A stretch of 64,000 nt of DNA from Pedobacter deserti (GCF_024436415.1 NZ_JAFMZQ010000002.1:414906-478905), one strand, 5' to 3'. Positions 33,311-42,037 are shown, counted from the first letter of the stretch. Notes: generated by a model from the sequence alone, not told the origin. Made by a program: numbers and translations.

Positions 33311-33781
33311 CTAACGTAAAAGTTGTTCGAATCTATTAACGCGAGTACCGTTTCTCCTTCTCTGATTGTAAATTGTATATGGCACTACGCCCCAAATCTC
33401 AAACTTTGTATGCTCGGTGAGCTCGATGGGTTTATAATATTTGTTATCCGGCATCAGGAAAACCTGGCAGCCTTTTTTAAAGAAAGAACGGAGTACAAAC
33501 TCGCCGTTTAACGTGCCCACTACCACATCGCCCGACTGTGCATTTAAGGAGCGGTCGACCACAAGAAGATCATCAGGGAATATACCTGATCCTATCATGC
33601 AGTCGCCTTCCACTTTGGCAAAGAACGTGGCTTCTGGGTATCGGGATACATAGTCGTTTAAATCAATCCGAGCCTCCTCGTAGTCAGCGGCTGGACTTTC
33701 AAAACCTGCATTCACTTTCTCGGCAAACAGCGGAATAAGGCTTGTAGCAGCCCCTCTCTTGAACAGCGTGATCTCTTTCAT
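33311..33781 (-). CDS. UmuD/LexA-like S24 protein with substituted catalytic residues
   Basis: This 156-residue protein has the UmuD layout. The cleavage region is AGFESPAADYEEARIDLNDY. The position of the catalytic Ser is Cys in AKVEGDCMIGSGIFPDD, where UmuD has GDSM. The position of the catalytic Lys is Arg in NGEFVLRSFFKK, where UmuD and LexA have a Lys. The rest is well conserved (LLVVDRSLNAQSGDVVV, FEIWGVVPYTIYN). UmuD normally pairs with UmuC as error-prone polymerase V, but no umuC follows; a truncated HNH-like gene does. The protein may therefore not self-cleave in the usual way. A promoter with TATATTTG lies 23-30 nt upstream. Confidence 0.82.
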   Translation of the reverse strand: MKEITLFKRGAATSLIPLFAEKVNAGFESPAADYEEARIDLNDYVSRYPEATFFAKVEGDCMIGSGIFPDDLLVVDRSLNAQSGDVVVGTLNGEFVLRSFFKKGCQVFLMPDNKYYKPIELTEHTKFEIWGVVPYTIYNQRRRNGTRVNRFEQLLR

Positions 33782-33803
33782 AGCACAAATAATTAAGTAG
33801 AGG

Positions 33804-33811
33804 CAAATATA
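33804..33811 (-). promoter_or_regulatory. -7 box TATATTTG of the umuD-like gene
   Basis: On the minus strand TATATTTG ends 23 nt before the ATG at 33781. It fits TAnnTTTG. The rest of the gap from 33782 to 34097 is AT-rich and shows no gene, terminator or clear operator. Confidence 0.5.
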
Positions 33812-34097
33812 CGCTAAATAAATTAGTTTAAATATAAGTATTAACCAATTTTATTAGCATACCAAAAGGCGATATTCTAATAGGTCAAATATGATGTCTG
33901 GGATGGAATTTGTCTAGTGCATAACATTTAATCCCCTCAGACATGTGATGACGCGATTAGCTATTCCTTCTGGATACGGAGAACTTTTATAAATTTTTGT
34001 TTTTTCATTTTCATCATTATATTTATCAATAAATATTTAGCAAGCGTCTCAATTCCAACAGCCAAGTGATCGAACTTGCATCTTTCAGCCACATCTA

Positions 34098-36878
34098 ATG
34101 GACTCCGAACAAATACTTCGTATAAAAAGCGCAATGATTATTTATTCGCTTGAAACAGCCCTGGGCGACTACGTCTTGAATGCAGACGATATCGACTCAT
34201 TGACGTCTCAAAATATTGATTCAATAGCCACCAGAGAACTGGCTAAGGGAAGAAACGTCGATCGAAACAACATCAATTTTCTTGTTGAGTCAAGCTACCT
34301 TGATGAAATTTTTAACCTCGCAATTGACTCAGTTAGAGGCACGTCATATGAGAGTAAAATGCTTACGCTTAAAAATTTCTGTATGTTCATGAATATATTT
34401 GACATACGAAATTCGATAAGTCATCCAAACAGAGCTTTTCCAGATGCTTATTGGTTTAGAGCTGCAGCTATTGCAAGTGACCCCCTTATTCTACAACTCG
34501 GTCTGGGAGACGTCAGACAAGCATTAAACGCGGCAATATCCGAAAACCTCACATCTCCACCAGAAGAGTGGCTGAATAATGTTAGTTGGGCCATTCCAAA
34601 TACCCTGCCGCTAACCTTCGACCACGAAATCACCGGACTATTTGGTAGGGACAAAGAAACTAGAGACCTTGAAACTACGTTATCCAAGGCCCGAAATAAT
34701 TTGATCGCTCTGGTTGCACCTGGTGGAGTGGGAAAGACTGCATTAATACTTCAGTTTCTAAAGGATATCAGTTTAAGTCCAGAATGGAATAGTAAGGTTG
34801 ATGCTATCGTGTTTTGCACCTTAAAAAACGAGCGATTGACTGCGGATGGTATCGAAGTAATCGAAGCCATAAATGGAATAGATCAAATCAAAAACTCCAT
34901 TCGCGAAGATCTATCATCACTTTATAGCGATAGGCAGTTCATTGATTTCGAAAGCGCGTGCGAAATACTGGCAAGTGAGAAAATCTTGATTTGCATAGAC
35001 AATCTGGAAACATTGTTAATTCATTCTCAGCGGGAATTTATAGAATTTAATGAATGTCTACCCCTTCTATGGCGTGTTATAGTAACTAGTCGTATTTCTA
35101 TTGATTCAGCAACTACCGTCCCGTTATCTACATTAATAAAGAGACACGCGGTGAATCTTAGTAGAAGCTATTTCAAACGTCGGGGAATTAGTGATTTCCG
35201 TCAAGAAGATCTAGAACTAATAGCGACAAAGGCCAATAATAATCCACTTGCCATCCGACTGACAATAGACCTTTACCTAAAGGGAGTGGATATTTCTGGC
35301 TCAATTAATCGCTCACAAAAAGACATAGCTTCGTTCTCGTACACAAACCTGATTGAGTCCTTATCAAATGATTCAATCGCAATCTTGGAAGCAATATACG
35401 TCATAGGCGAGTCTAGTAAATCAGAACTCATTGACCTTTTGGAATTTTCCAATGAACAGATTTCCGAATCGTTAAATGAGTTATCTAAAACCAGTCTCAT
35501 CGTTCGATCGACTAATGAGACTGGGAATGACCTGTATAACTTAAGTGATTCAATTAGAGACCTTTTATTAATTAACCCTCGAAATATATCCATCCGTAAC
35601 GAAATTTCACAAAGCATTAAGGACAGAAAAGTCAAGATTCAAGAACAGCTTACACGTAATCATCTTCTTGGGATTAATGAGTTCGATTCTGACTTCATCT
35701 CGCAAGATATCGCCGAATCAATTCGTTCTTTGATTATCGATTTAAATAAAGTACTAAATCGACCACATAATAAAAGAAGTCAAACTGAACTGGTGAGGCT
35801 AAAGAACCGGTTTAGCGAGCTAATCGCTTATAATTCTACGAATCACGAATTATTATTTCATTTTTCAAGAATTCTTCAAGCTCTTCAAGACGAGGGGAAT
35901 ACTCATAAGATTTTAGAGAAAGCAATTAGTTTTGACCCAGCTAACCCTAGATATTTGATGGCCAAAGCTCTAAACTATTTTCATAAAAAAGATTATCCGA
36001 GTGCATTGCCTATTTTTGATAGTTTAATCCAATATGGCTTCAATAGACCAGGAAAATCATCGAAAAAATTTGCGGCGTCCCTTACAAAACTTCATTTTTT
36101 GTGTCTGCTGTTCTTAGGCGAGTACAATAAAATTATAAACGAAACAAATCAGTGGACAACAGATACGGATTGGTCTGTAATTATGGGCACGTACAGAGCC
36201 TCCGCCTTTAAACGAAGTGTTGAACTAAGCAAACAGCCAGAGGATATTCAAAACGCCTACAATGAAGTAATCACCATTTTTAATGAAATATTTAAAAACC
36301 AAAATTATCCTTTAATAGCGTGTACCGAAGCTAATAAAATGTTGAAGGATTTAATCTATATTGGTAGTGACAGGCCTCCGTATTCAGAAAGTTTCTTATA
36401 TCAATACGTTAAATTTATCGCCGATCATTTCTTCGATATTATTTTGAACCTTAGAGACCAGTCGATTGACTCCTCTGAAAACAAGCTTTTTTTACAAAAA
36501 CTCTATTCAATCAAGTTTAAAGCTAGCACTAATCCACTCAGAATGTCTCGCTGGTATACCCCAGACAAAGAAGAGGTTTATGATTTGGAACACATCCAAG
36601 AACTTAAAGCCGATGGCTATACGATAGTTAAAGTATACAACTTGCCGGAAGGTAACTTTGGTATGTCGTCGTATATGTTCGCAAGAGATTTATCAAATAA
36701 TCAGTTCTATCTAAACGTACATCAGTTTGAACATGGATGGAGTAAATGGGGCAATATCAAACTTGGTGATAAAGTCGCTATAAAATATGCCGAACTTAAG
36801 AAAACATCATCCACTCCGGCGATTGATATTCGGTTAATAGATACTTTCGAGAACGCGGTACCTGAAAGATTGATTTAA
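34098..36878 (+). CDS. HEPN-STAND NTPase with TPR-like repeats and cold-shock-like C-terminal domain
   Basis: This 926-residue protein has four parts. The N-terminus (about 1-150) is helical and contains FDIRNSISHPNR, in which R104 and H109 form an R-x4-H motif of HEPN ribonucleases. The STAND NTPase starts near F174 with ITGLFGRDKETRDLE, has Walker A APGGVGKT at 207-214, Walker B ILICIDNLETL with D301, and VIVTSRIS as the following conserved stretch. Helical repeats of TPR type cover about 590-760 (FSRILQALQDEGNTHKILEK, ANPRYLMAKALNYF). The final 80 residues (EGNFGMSSYMF, KLGDKVAIKY, IDIRLID) resemble a cold-shock or OB domain. STAND proteins commonly sense phage components and then activate an effector domain; this one would use HEPN to cut RNA. 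The gene is AT-rich and convergent with the methyltransferase operon. Confidence 0.78.
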   Translation: MDSEQILRIKSAMIIYSLETALGDYVLNADDIDSLTSQNIDSIATRELAKGRNVDRNNINFLVESSYLDEIFNLAIDSVRGTSYESKMLTLKNFCMFMNIFDIRNSISHPNRAFPDAYWFRAAAIASDPLILQLGLGDVRQALNAAISENLTSPPEEWLNNVSWAIPNTLPLTFDHEITGLFGRDKETRDLETTLSKARNNLIALVAPGGVGKTALILQFLKDISLSPEWNSKVDAIVFCTLKNERLTADGIEVIEAINGIDQIKNSIREDLSSLYSDRQFIDFESACEILASEKILICIDNLETLLIHSQREFIEFNECLPLLWRVIVTSRISIDSATTVPLSTLIKRHAVNLSRSYFKRRGISDFRQEDLELIATKANNNPLAIRLTIDLYLKGVDISGSINRSQKDIASFSYTNLIESLSNDSIAILEAIYVIGESSKSELIDLLEFSNEQISESLNELSKTSLIVRSTNETGNDLYNLSDSIRDLLLINPRNISIRNEISQSIKDRKVKIQEQLTRNHLLGINEFDSDFISQDIAESIRSLIIDLNKVLNRPHNKRSQTELVRLKNRFSELIAYNSTNHELLFHFSRILQALQDEGNTHKILEKAISFDPANPRYLMAKALNYFHKKDYPSALPIFDSLIQYGFNRPGKSSKKFAASLTKLHFLCLLFLGEYNKIINETNQWTTDTDWSVIMGTYRASAFKRSVELSKQPEDIQNAYNEVITIFNEIFKNQNYPLIACTEANKMLKDLIYIGSDRPPYSESFLYQYVKFIADHFFDIILNLRDQSIDSSENKLFLQKLYSIKFKASTNPLRMSRWYTPDKEEVYDLEHIQELKADGYTIVKVYNLPEGNFGMSSYMFARDLSNNQFYLNVHQFEHGWSKWGNIKLGDKVAIKYAELKKTSSTPAIDIRLIDTFENAVPERLI

Positions 36879-36984
36879 TTAATAAGGAAACTTAAAATTT
36901 GTTTTCATCCATTAAATAATCTGAGTTAGCAGCCGGACGGAAATTCAAGCAAACTAAATTTCCGCCGATATACTGTCATGCTTT

Positions 36985-38283
36985 TCAACATGCGTAAAGA
37001 TTTACCTTTGCACCGTATTGTCCGACGTCCGGTTGAGTCAACAAATTCTGAGCAATCATAAAGACGAGTTGGACGTTAACCGCATTACCGAGCGCACTAA
37101 AGCAACTGCCGTTGCCTTCAGGTAGAATTATTTCATCAAATGACTGTATCTTCATCGCTTCATAAGGAGTAATATACCTGTCTTCCCACCCTATTATTGG
37201 TACTTGCGTACTAACAGTTACCAGAGACGGAAAAAAGTCGGCTTTTTTTACTCTTAATCCAGATGCCCTAAATTGAAGAATATATTGTTTTATATCTCTC
37301 ACGGAGTCGCCACAGTTCCATTCAAACTTCTGCCAGCTTTTAACCGGGAGTGACTTTAACTTTGGTATTAACGGTTGAAGGTCATTCTTATAGTTTTTAT
37401 AAAGATTTCGATTATCCAATATCCATCTAACCTTCCATTCTGGATACGCTTTCCGTTTCTTATTCTTAACGGCATAAGAAGGCAGATTCGCAAGTTTTTC
37501 AATATATGACATCCCTTTTAATGGAATTCCGAAACTACCCCTATATTTTTCTAATTCTTCATTAGAAAGTTCGGAAATCGGAATGTCTGTCGGGTAGTTT
37601 GCGCCGAATTCCATCGACCAAATCGGAAAACCGGGAATCTTCACCTCCGATGGAAATATGTCTAAAAATTCCTGCCACAGAGAAATTACCTCTAATCTTG
37701 ATGGCTCAACCTTCTTTATATCCCTAGGATAGAGAAAATCCCTAACCGAATGGGTTAATCGCATCTTTTGTGGCCAATCAAAATGATCTAGCTGCTCTAA
37801 AGAACCTATTATAAATAACCGTTCTCTATGCTGTGGAATATCAAAGTGATGTGGCGATAGAACGCTTTTTTTTATATGATATCCTAGTTCAGCTAATTTT
37901 TCAGAAATATATTTCCAAGTTTTGAAATCATCGTGAGATTCAATATTTCGCACATTTTCCAAAATGAAATACCTCGGACGCTTGTGCATGATTATTTCGA
38001 CTAAAATGTCAAAGAAACTGCCGTTCCTTATATCTTCTAGACCTTGCATATTCCCGGCCTTAGAAAATGGCTGGCACGGAAACCCAGCACACAGGATATC
38101 ATGGTCTGGAATAAACTCTGGGGTTATATCTCTTATATTACGGTTCGGCTTTATTCCATAATTTATCTCATATAACTGCGCTAAATGCTCTTTTTTTTCG
38201 CTAGCGAAAACACATTCGTGCCCAAGTTTAGACAACGCTTGATGAAAACCTCCTAGGCCAGCAAATAGATCAATAAACTTCAT
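36985..38283 (-). CDS. DNA (cytosine-5) methyltransferase
   Basis: This 432-residue enzyme methylates cytosine at C5 using S-adenosylmethionine. Its motifs are in order: I (MKFIDLFAGLGGFHQAL), IV (LCAGFPCQPFSKAG with catalytic Cys), VI (FILENVRN), VIII (HRERLFIIG) and X (GNAVNVQLVFMIAQ). The target recognition region is between VIII and IX. The start is set at ATG 38283, which overlaps the upstream stop by 4 nt (ATGA); a start at 38298 would lie inside the neighbour. It is the last gene of a ParB-like / putative nuclease / methyltransferase operon. The target sequence cannot be read. Confidence 0.93.
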   Translation of the reverse strand: MKFIDLFAGLGGFHQALSKLGHECVFASEKKEHLAQLYEINYGIKPNRNIRDITPEFIPDHDILCAGFPCQPFSKAGNMQGLEDIRNGSFFDILVEIIMHKRPRYFILENVRNIESHDDFKTWKYISEKLAELGYHIKKSVLSPHHFDIPQHRERLFIIGSLEQLDHFDWPQKMRLTHSVRDFLYPRDIKKVEPSRLEVISLWQEFLDIFPSEVKIPGFPIWSMEFGANYPTDIPISELSNEELEKYRGSFGIPLKGMSYIEKLANLPSYAVKNKKRKAYPEWKVRWILDNRNLYKNYKNDLQPLIPKLKSLPVKSWQKFEWNCGDSVRDIKQYILQFRASGLRVKKADFFPSLVTVSTQVPIIGWEDRYITPYEAMKIQSFDEIILPEGNGSCFSALGNAVNVQLVFMIAQNLLTQPDVGQYGAKVNLYAC

Positions 38284-39080
38284 AATGTGGTAGCCCAATT
38301 CTTCAAAGTTGAGGTCAATCTCTTCTCTGGAGTGAAATTTCTCATTATTCTCGGCCGATCAAATAAAAGTCCGTTATCACGGGATGCTGAATGGAAATCT
38401 ACGTCATCGATTACATGTACTACGGACAAGCATGTTATCGGTGGAACTTTAAAATGAATCCAATCTTTCCACCGACTTAGTTTAACAATAACCTTTTTTT
38501 CTCTTTTCCAATTCTTACCTATGGTTGCGTCTGTTAAGCAGACTAATTGGTTTCCTCTATCGTCTAAAGCTTTATAAGTGATTATATCAATTCCGCCATC
38601 TTTTGTGGCAGCTTTTATTGTGGAATAGTTTCCTTTTGACTCTTTAATAGTTTTTCTTACCACTGAAATCGAAGCCTTTAATCTGGTGGTCGTCACACCC
38701 ACAGAAGTAATCTTGCTCGTCTTAGTAGAAAAATAGTTTTTCAGGCTAATGTCAGTTATTAACTCGAAAATGTTAGTATTGAAGGCTACGGAATTCCCTC
38801 CCTTTACAGCATAATATAGACAATAAAAATAGTGCAGGTTCTCTTCCTTGTCCGGTAAAAGCGAGATTAATTCGTTTTTCTCCAGCTTATAAGGCACGAA
38901 AGATCCATACAATCTTAGCCTTCTCGATAGCTCTGCAATAAGATCGTCCAGTCTAAGTCCGCTTTCGGCCGTGTCGAATTCACTGTGCTTCATGAATCCG
39001 TCGACAAAACATGTATATTCAATGAAATTGCAATAAGAATTTAGGTTGTCGTCTGAAGAGGTTAAAACGGGCAGCTTCAT
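38280..39080 (-). CDS. Putative PD-(D/E)XK-like nuclease of an m5C modification system
   Basis: This 266-residue protein has no signal peptide or membrane segment. The centre contains ATKDGGIDIITYKAL followed by NQLVCLTDATIGKNW, a DGGID then strand arrangement that resembles the Mrr-type PD-(D/E)XK core (DGGID then Q-x-K), although the last motif is not classical. It sits between the ParB-like gene and the m5C methyltransferase, overlapping both by 4 nt. It may be the cutting partner of the methyltransferase. The nuclease role is an inference; a DNA-binding or regulatory role is also possible. Confidence 0.5.
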   Translation of the reverse strand: MKLPVLTSSDDNLNSYCNFIEYTCFVDGFMKHSEFDTAESGLRLDDLIAELSRRLRLYGSFVPYKLEKNELISLLPDKEENLHYFYCLYYAVKGGNSVAFNTNIFELITDISLKNYFSTKTSKITSVGVTTTRLKASISVVRKTIKESKGNYSTIKAATKDGGIDIITYKALDDRGNQLVCLTDATIGKNWKREKKVIVKLSRWKDWIHFKVPPITCLSVVHVIDDVDFHSASRDNGLLFDRPRIMRNFTPEKRLTSTLKNWATTL

Positions 39081-40207
39081 TTCATCAACTTTCTAACAGA
39101 TTCTAAACTGGCTTGGTGCTCGGCTAATGAGTTAATGAAATCAGGATGACTCTTATATTTTGGTACCTTAGCTAAAATATTGTCTAATAGCTTGCTAGCT
39201 TTTTTTATATTACCAACGACTAAATTTTCCTCTCCGTTCGTTAATTCGTAAGCCCCGTCTAAATCAGCATAAGTTTTTAAATGTTCAACCGCTTCCTTAT
39301 TTTGAAGTATAGGTTTTAGCAATGAGTTGATTTGCCGCGAATCATTTATTAAACTTCCACTTCCATGCTCGTCCTTTCCAAAGATCCATTCCGTCACATC
39401 CCTTAAATTGTCAACATGTGTAGAATCAATTAAATCACCATTGAGATTAATCTTCTTGAACGGGGGTAGACCAATGTAATTCGCTACGCTTGTGTTACCA
39501 GCAGCCAGCGAAACTTCTAATAGCGAGAATCTATCCTTAATATGCTTTGTTGAATAGTCTATTACGTGATCGTCAATTTCCTGAAATATCTTAAAATAGA
39601 TATAATATTTTTTAACGATGTTGCTTTGATCACCTATTCGAGTTTCAAGGATCTGTATTGCTTTTTCAATGTCAGGTGCGGGCAATTCCCGATTGATTGA
39701 ATTCACTTTATCAAAAATATACTTCGCTTTAGCAAAAGCATCCCATTTTCTGTTGCCGGAAATATGTCGGACACTTAAATAAGTGTCTACGTCCTCCCGT
39801 CGTTTATAAATAATCGCGGGAATTTGTCTCAAGCTATCCCTGACAGTTTTAGCTTCTATTTTCGGAAAATTATCATCTACAAAACTATATTTTTTAAGGA
39901 GTAATTTAACTGAAGTGGTTCTTCTGTTGCCCTCAATTACTACATAGCTAAAGGAATTGACGTTCGACGAATTTATATTCTCAAAATCCCTCTCATCATC
40001 GGGTACTACTATTATTGGTTCCTCTTCGAAATATCCGTTCACAGCTAAAGAACTAGCAAGTTCCTCTATCTGTTCCCTTACATAAATCTTCTCCATTATA
40101 ACTTCCTGCTTATCCTTAGAACTTTCGCCATACAACCTCGGATTGTACTGGTCGAGGGCTAAGTTTTCAACGTTAATTTTGAATAATCCTTCTTTACGTT
40201 CTGCCAT
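39077..40207 (-). CDS. ParB/Srx-fold protein
   Basis: This 376-residue protein has an N-terminal ParB/sulfiredoxin-like domain, recognised by LDQYNPRLYG, then EQIEELASSLAVNGYFEEEP, IVVPDD, and the GNRR-type motif in YVVIEGNRRTTSVKLLL. The DUF-like helical C-terminal part (VRHISGNRKWDAFAKAKYIF) probably mediates protein or DNA contacts. ParB-fold proteins can hydrolyse CTP or act as nucleases. It starts the operon and overlaps the next gene by 4 nt. TATATTTG at 40221-40228 is its likely -7 box, with a leader of only about 8 nt. The trio with a methyltransferase suggests a defence function rather than chromosome partition. Confidence 0.72.
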   Translation of the reverse strand: MAERKEGLFKINVENLALDQYNPRLYGESSKDKQEVIMEKIYVREQIEELASSLAVNGYFEEEPIIVVPDDERDFENINSSNVNSFSYVVIEGNRRTTSVKLLLKKYSFVDDNFPKIEAKTVRDSLRQIPAIIYKRREDVDTYLSVRHISGNRKWDAFAKAKYIFDKVNSINRELPAPDIEKAIQILETRIGDQSNIVKKYYIYFKIFQEIDDHVIDYSTKHIKDRFSLLEVSLAAGNTSVANYIGLPPFKKINLNGDLIDSTHVDNLRDVTEWIFGKDEHGSGSLINDSRQINSLLKPILQNKEAVEHLKTYADLDGAYELTNGEENLVVGNIKKASKLLDNILAKVPKYKSHPDFINSLAEHQASLESVRKLMK

Positions 40208-40220
40208 GAAGTTTTTTTTC

Positions 40221-40228
40221 CAAATATA
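40221..40228 (-). promoter_or_regulatory. -7 box TATATTTG of the ParB-like operon
   Basis: The box is on the minus strand, 14 nt before the ATG at 40207. It matches TAnnTTTG exactly. Confidence 0.5.
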
Positions 40229-40428
40229 GTTTAACCTGAATATATAATAAGTATAATAATAAAAATTGAGCTTTCATTTACCGCTACAAAATCCTAGCTA
40301 TTATTTCCGATACCAAACCAAAGAGCCAAATGACTGATAGCTAAAACGCTACTACGAGGCACCATTGCAGATGCGATAGTTTTAAAAATTGTATTGAATT
40401 TCATATTTTGCATCATTAACGCAAAATT

Positions 40429-41154
40429 ATGAGAAACCCGAAGTGGCATAGAGACGAGATCATTCTTGCTTTAGATTTGTATTTTAAACTTGATGCTGGG
40501 AACGTGCATAGTAAAAACCAGCAAATTTTAGATCTTTCCAAATTCCTTAATAAACTTCCAATACATCCAAATAAACCTGATGATAACAAATTTAGAAACC
40601 CGAATGGCGTTAGCCTGAAACTTTCTAACTTCCTTTCAATCGATGGTAATTATGCTGGTAAAGGCATGTCTTCCTCTAGCAAACTCGACAGAGAGATTTT
40701 TGAGGAATTCAAAAATGATAGGATAAGACTCTCGCAAATCGCCACTTCTATTAAGGCCGCTGTTACAGACTCTATCTTACGTGAATCAGTTGCGTTAGTC
40801 TCAGATGAGCAAGAAGAAAATGTAAAAGAAGGACAAATACTTTATCGACTCCATAAGTTCAGGGAGCGCGATCGAAAAATAATAGAGCGAAAAAAGGCAA
40901 GCAGTTTGAAGCGATTCGGTAGACTTGAATGCGAAGTCTGCGAATTTGACTTCTATGAGAAATATGGTACAATGGGGTATGGCTTCATTGAATGCCACCA
41001 CAAAGTTCCTCTTTATTCTCTAAGTTCTGTCACCGAAACAAGAACTGATGATTTAGCTTTGGTTTGTGCAAATTGCCACCGGATGTTGCACAGAAGCGGC
41101 TCTCTCAACTTGGAGACCCTAAAAACCGCGATTGAGTTATTGCGATGTCGATGA
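40429..41154 (+). CDS. HNH endonuclease (McrA-like)
   Basis: This 241-residue protein has an N-terminal domain with MRNPKWHRDEIILALDLYF and NPNGVSLKLSNFLSIDG, which I recognise from restriction-type HNH proteins. The C-terminal HNH domain has Cys residues in CEVCEFDF, the HH pair in GFIECHHKVPLYSLS and LVCANCHRMLHRSG for metal and DNA. Similar proteins are often annotated as type IV or 5-methylcytosine-specific restriction enzymes. It is divergent from the ParB/nuclease/methyltransferase operon, across 221 nt. It could cut methylated foreign DNA or be the restriction half of the same system. The start follows the neighbour by a normal gap. Confidence 0.85.
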   Translation: MRNPKWHRDEIILALDLYFKLDAGNVHSKNQQILDLSKFLNKLPIHPNKPDDNKFRNPNGVSLKLSNFLSIDGNYAGKGMSSSSKLDREIFEEFKNDRIRLSQIATSIKAAVTDSILRESVALVSDEQEENVKEGQILYRLHKFRERDRKIIERKKASSLKRFGRLECEVCEFDFYEKYGTMGYGFIECHHKVPLYSLSSVTETRTDDLALVCANCHRMLHRSGSLNLETLKTAIELLRCR

Positions 41155-41469
41155 CTCTAGAAGTAGCCATATAAGCCCAATCCCCATGCAGACAGAAGTT
41201 TTTGAAGTTAGCTAGTAAAGCACAGGATTTATGAACCTGCTCCGGAAACAACGTCTTCAGACGGGCTGATGATAATATTACATAATTAGTCTAAATGATA
41301 TGAGGTCATAAAATACTTATGTACGTTATAACACTGTGAAACGAGGATAGCGGTCTATAAACCTTTCTGCGGTTTTAACATTCCTAAATATTGCAATAAG
41401 TTTGTTTGAGGTTCGTTGCCGCCCATTAGGTAAACGGGATGAAGGACCTTTTGGTCAATGACAATAGCA
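41155..41469. other. Intergenic region, nothing identified
   Basis: No gene, terminator, repeat or RNA was seen between the HNH gene and the XRE regulator. The region is AT-rich like the island. Confidence 0.5.
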
Positions 41470-41724
41470 CTAATCGTCCTCTGAAGCGTCGTGTAACTCA
41501 GAGAAATCTACTAATTGATCTAAACTGACTCCTAATGCCTTTGCAATTTCAACTAGAATAAATGCGGTGGGGTTTGCCCCGTATCTTTCATATCGGTTGA
41601 TCGTTTGTTTATCCTTGCCATCCATGATGGCTGCTAGTCCTATCTGGTCAAGTCCCTTTTTCTTTCTTAATTGAGCTATGCGTTTTCCAAGCCTCTTTCG
41701 AAAAACTCTGACCTCTTCTTTCAT
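41470..41724 (-). CDS. Small XRE-type helix-turn-helix regulator
   Basis: This 84-residue protein is a single HTH domain. The segment LGKRIAQLRKKKGLDQIGLA is the first helix pair and QTINRYERYGANPTAFILVE the recognition helix and linker, followed by IAKALGVSLDQLVDFSE. Size and fold match controller (C) proteins that time restriction-modification genes, and it is near such genes, though not adjacent. AACAAATTTGTT at 41759, a perfect 12-bp palindrome about 35 nt before its start, may be its own operator. Confidence 0.87.
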   Translation of the reverse strand: MKEEVRVFRKRLGKRIAQLRKKKGLDQIGLAAIMDGKDKQTINRYERYGANPTAFILVEIAKALGVSLDQLVDFSELHDASEDD

Positions 41725-41758
41725 GCCGCAAACTCAAGAAATAACAAAAAAAGTGGTC

Positions 41759-41770
41759 AACAAATTTGTT
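41759..41770. promoter_or_regulatory. 12-bp palindrome AACAAATTTGTT, candidate operator
   Basis: The palindrome is perfect. A related half-site AGTTTGTT lies about 30 nt further from the gene. It sits upstream of the XRE regulator start at 41724, a position expected for autoregulation. Confidence 0.4.
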
Positions 41771-41896
41771 TACTTAAGACGACTTGATTAAGTTTGTTTA
41801 TAAGATATTGAAATAGGTATTAAGAGTCTTGCGGTCACATTCTGAAGCCGTTAACGCAAGTCAGCAGTAATACCCACAGCTAATGACGGATATGTT

Positions 41897-42036
41897 TATA
41901 TTTGCATACCTAATAGTTGTGGGCTCTGCTGTAAATCCGTGTTAACCTAAGGCTTCAGAAACTTTTAAGTGACCACGGTTGCAGAGCCCACAGTTATGTG
42001 AGCTCCGATCAAAGACTCGTATAACTATATACGAGA
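41897..42036 (+). ncRNA. Candidate structured RNA or leader with its own promoter
   Basis: TATATTTG at 41897-41904 is a -7 box. The transcript would begin near 41911 and form a long stem in which GTGGGCTCTGC (from 41919) pairs with GCAGAGCCCAC (from 41981), with CCGTG/CACGG inside. A second hairpin CTCGTATA/TATACGAG at 42017-42036 ends 1 nt before the ATG of a 29-codon frame at 42038. It could be a small RNA or a leader for that frame. No known RNA family was recognised. Confidence 0.45.
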
Positions 42037-42037
42037 C

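Noticed and set aside
33311..33781. LexA repressor
   Set aside because: No N-terminal HTH domain and the length is that of UmuD.
33782..34097. tRNA or attachment site at the island edge
   Set aside because: No tRNA-like fold or T-loop sequence was seen here or elsewhere in the window.
34098..36878. TIR-domain effector in the STAND protein
   Set aside because: The N-terminus shows an R-x4-H motif in helices and no TIR beta-strand pattern.
39077..40207. Chromosome-partition ParB
   Set aside because: No parA or parS nearby, and the gene is coupled to a methyltransferase operon.
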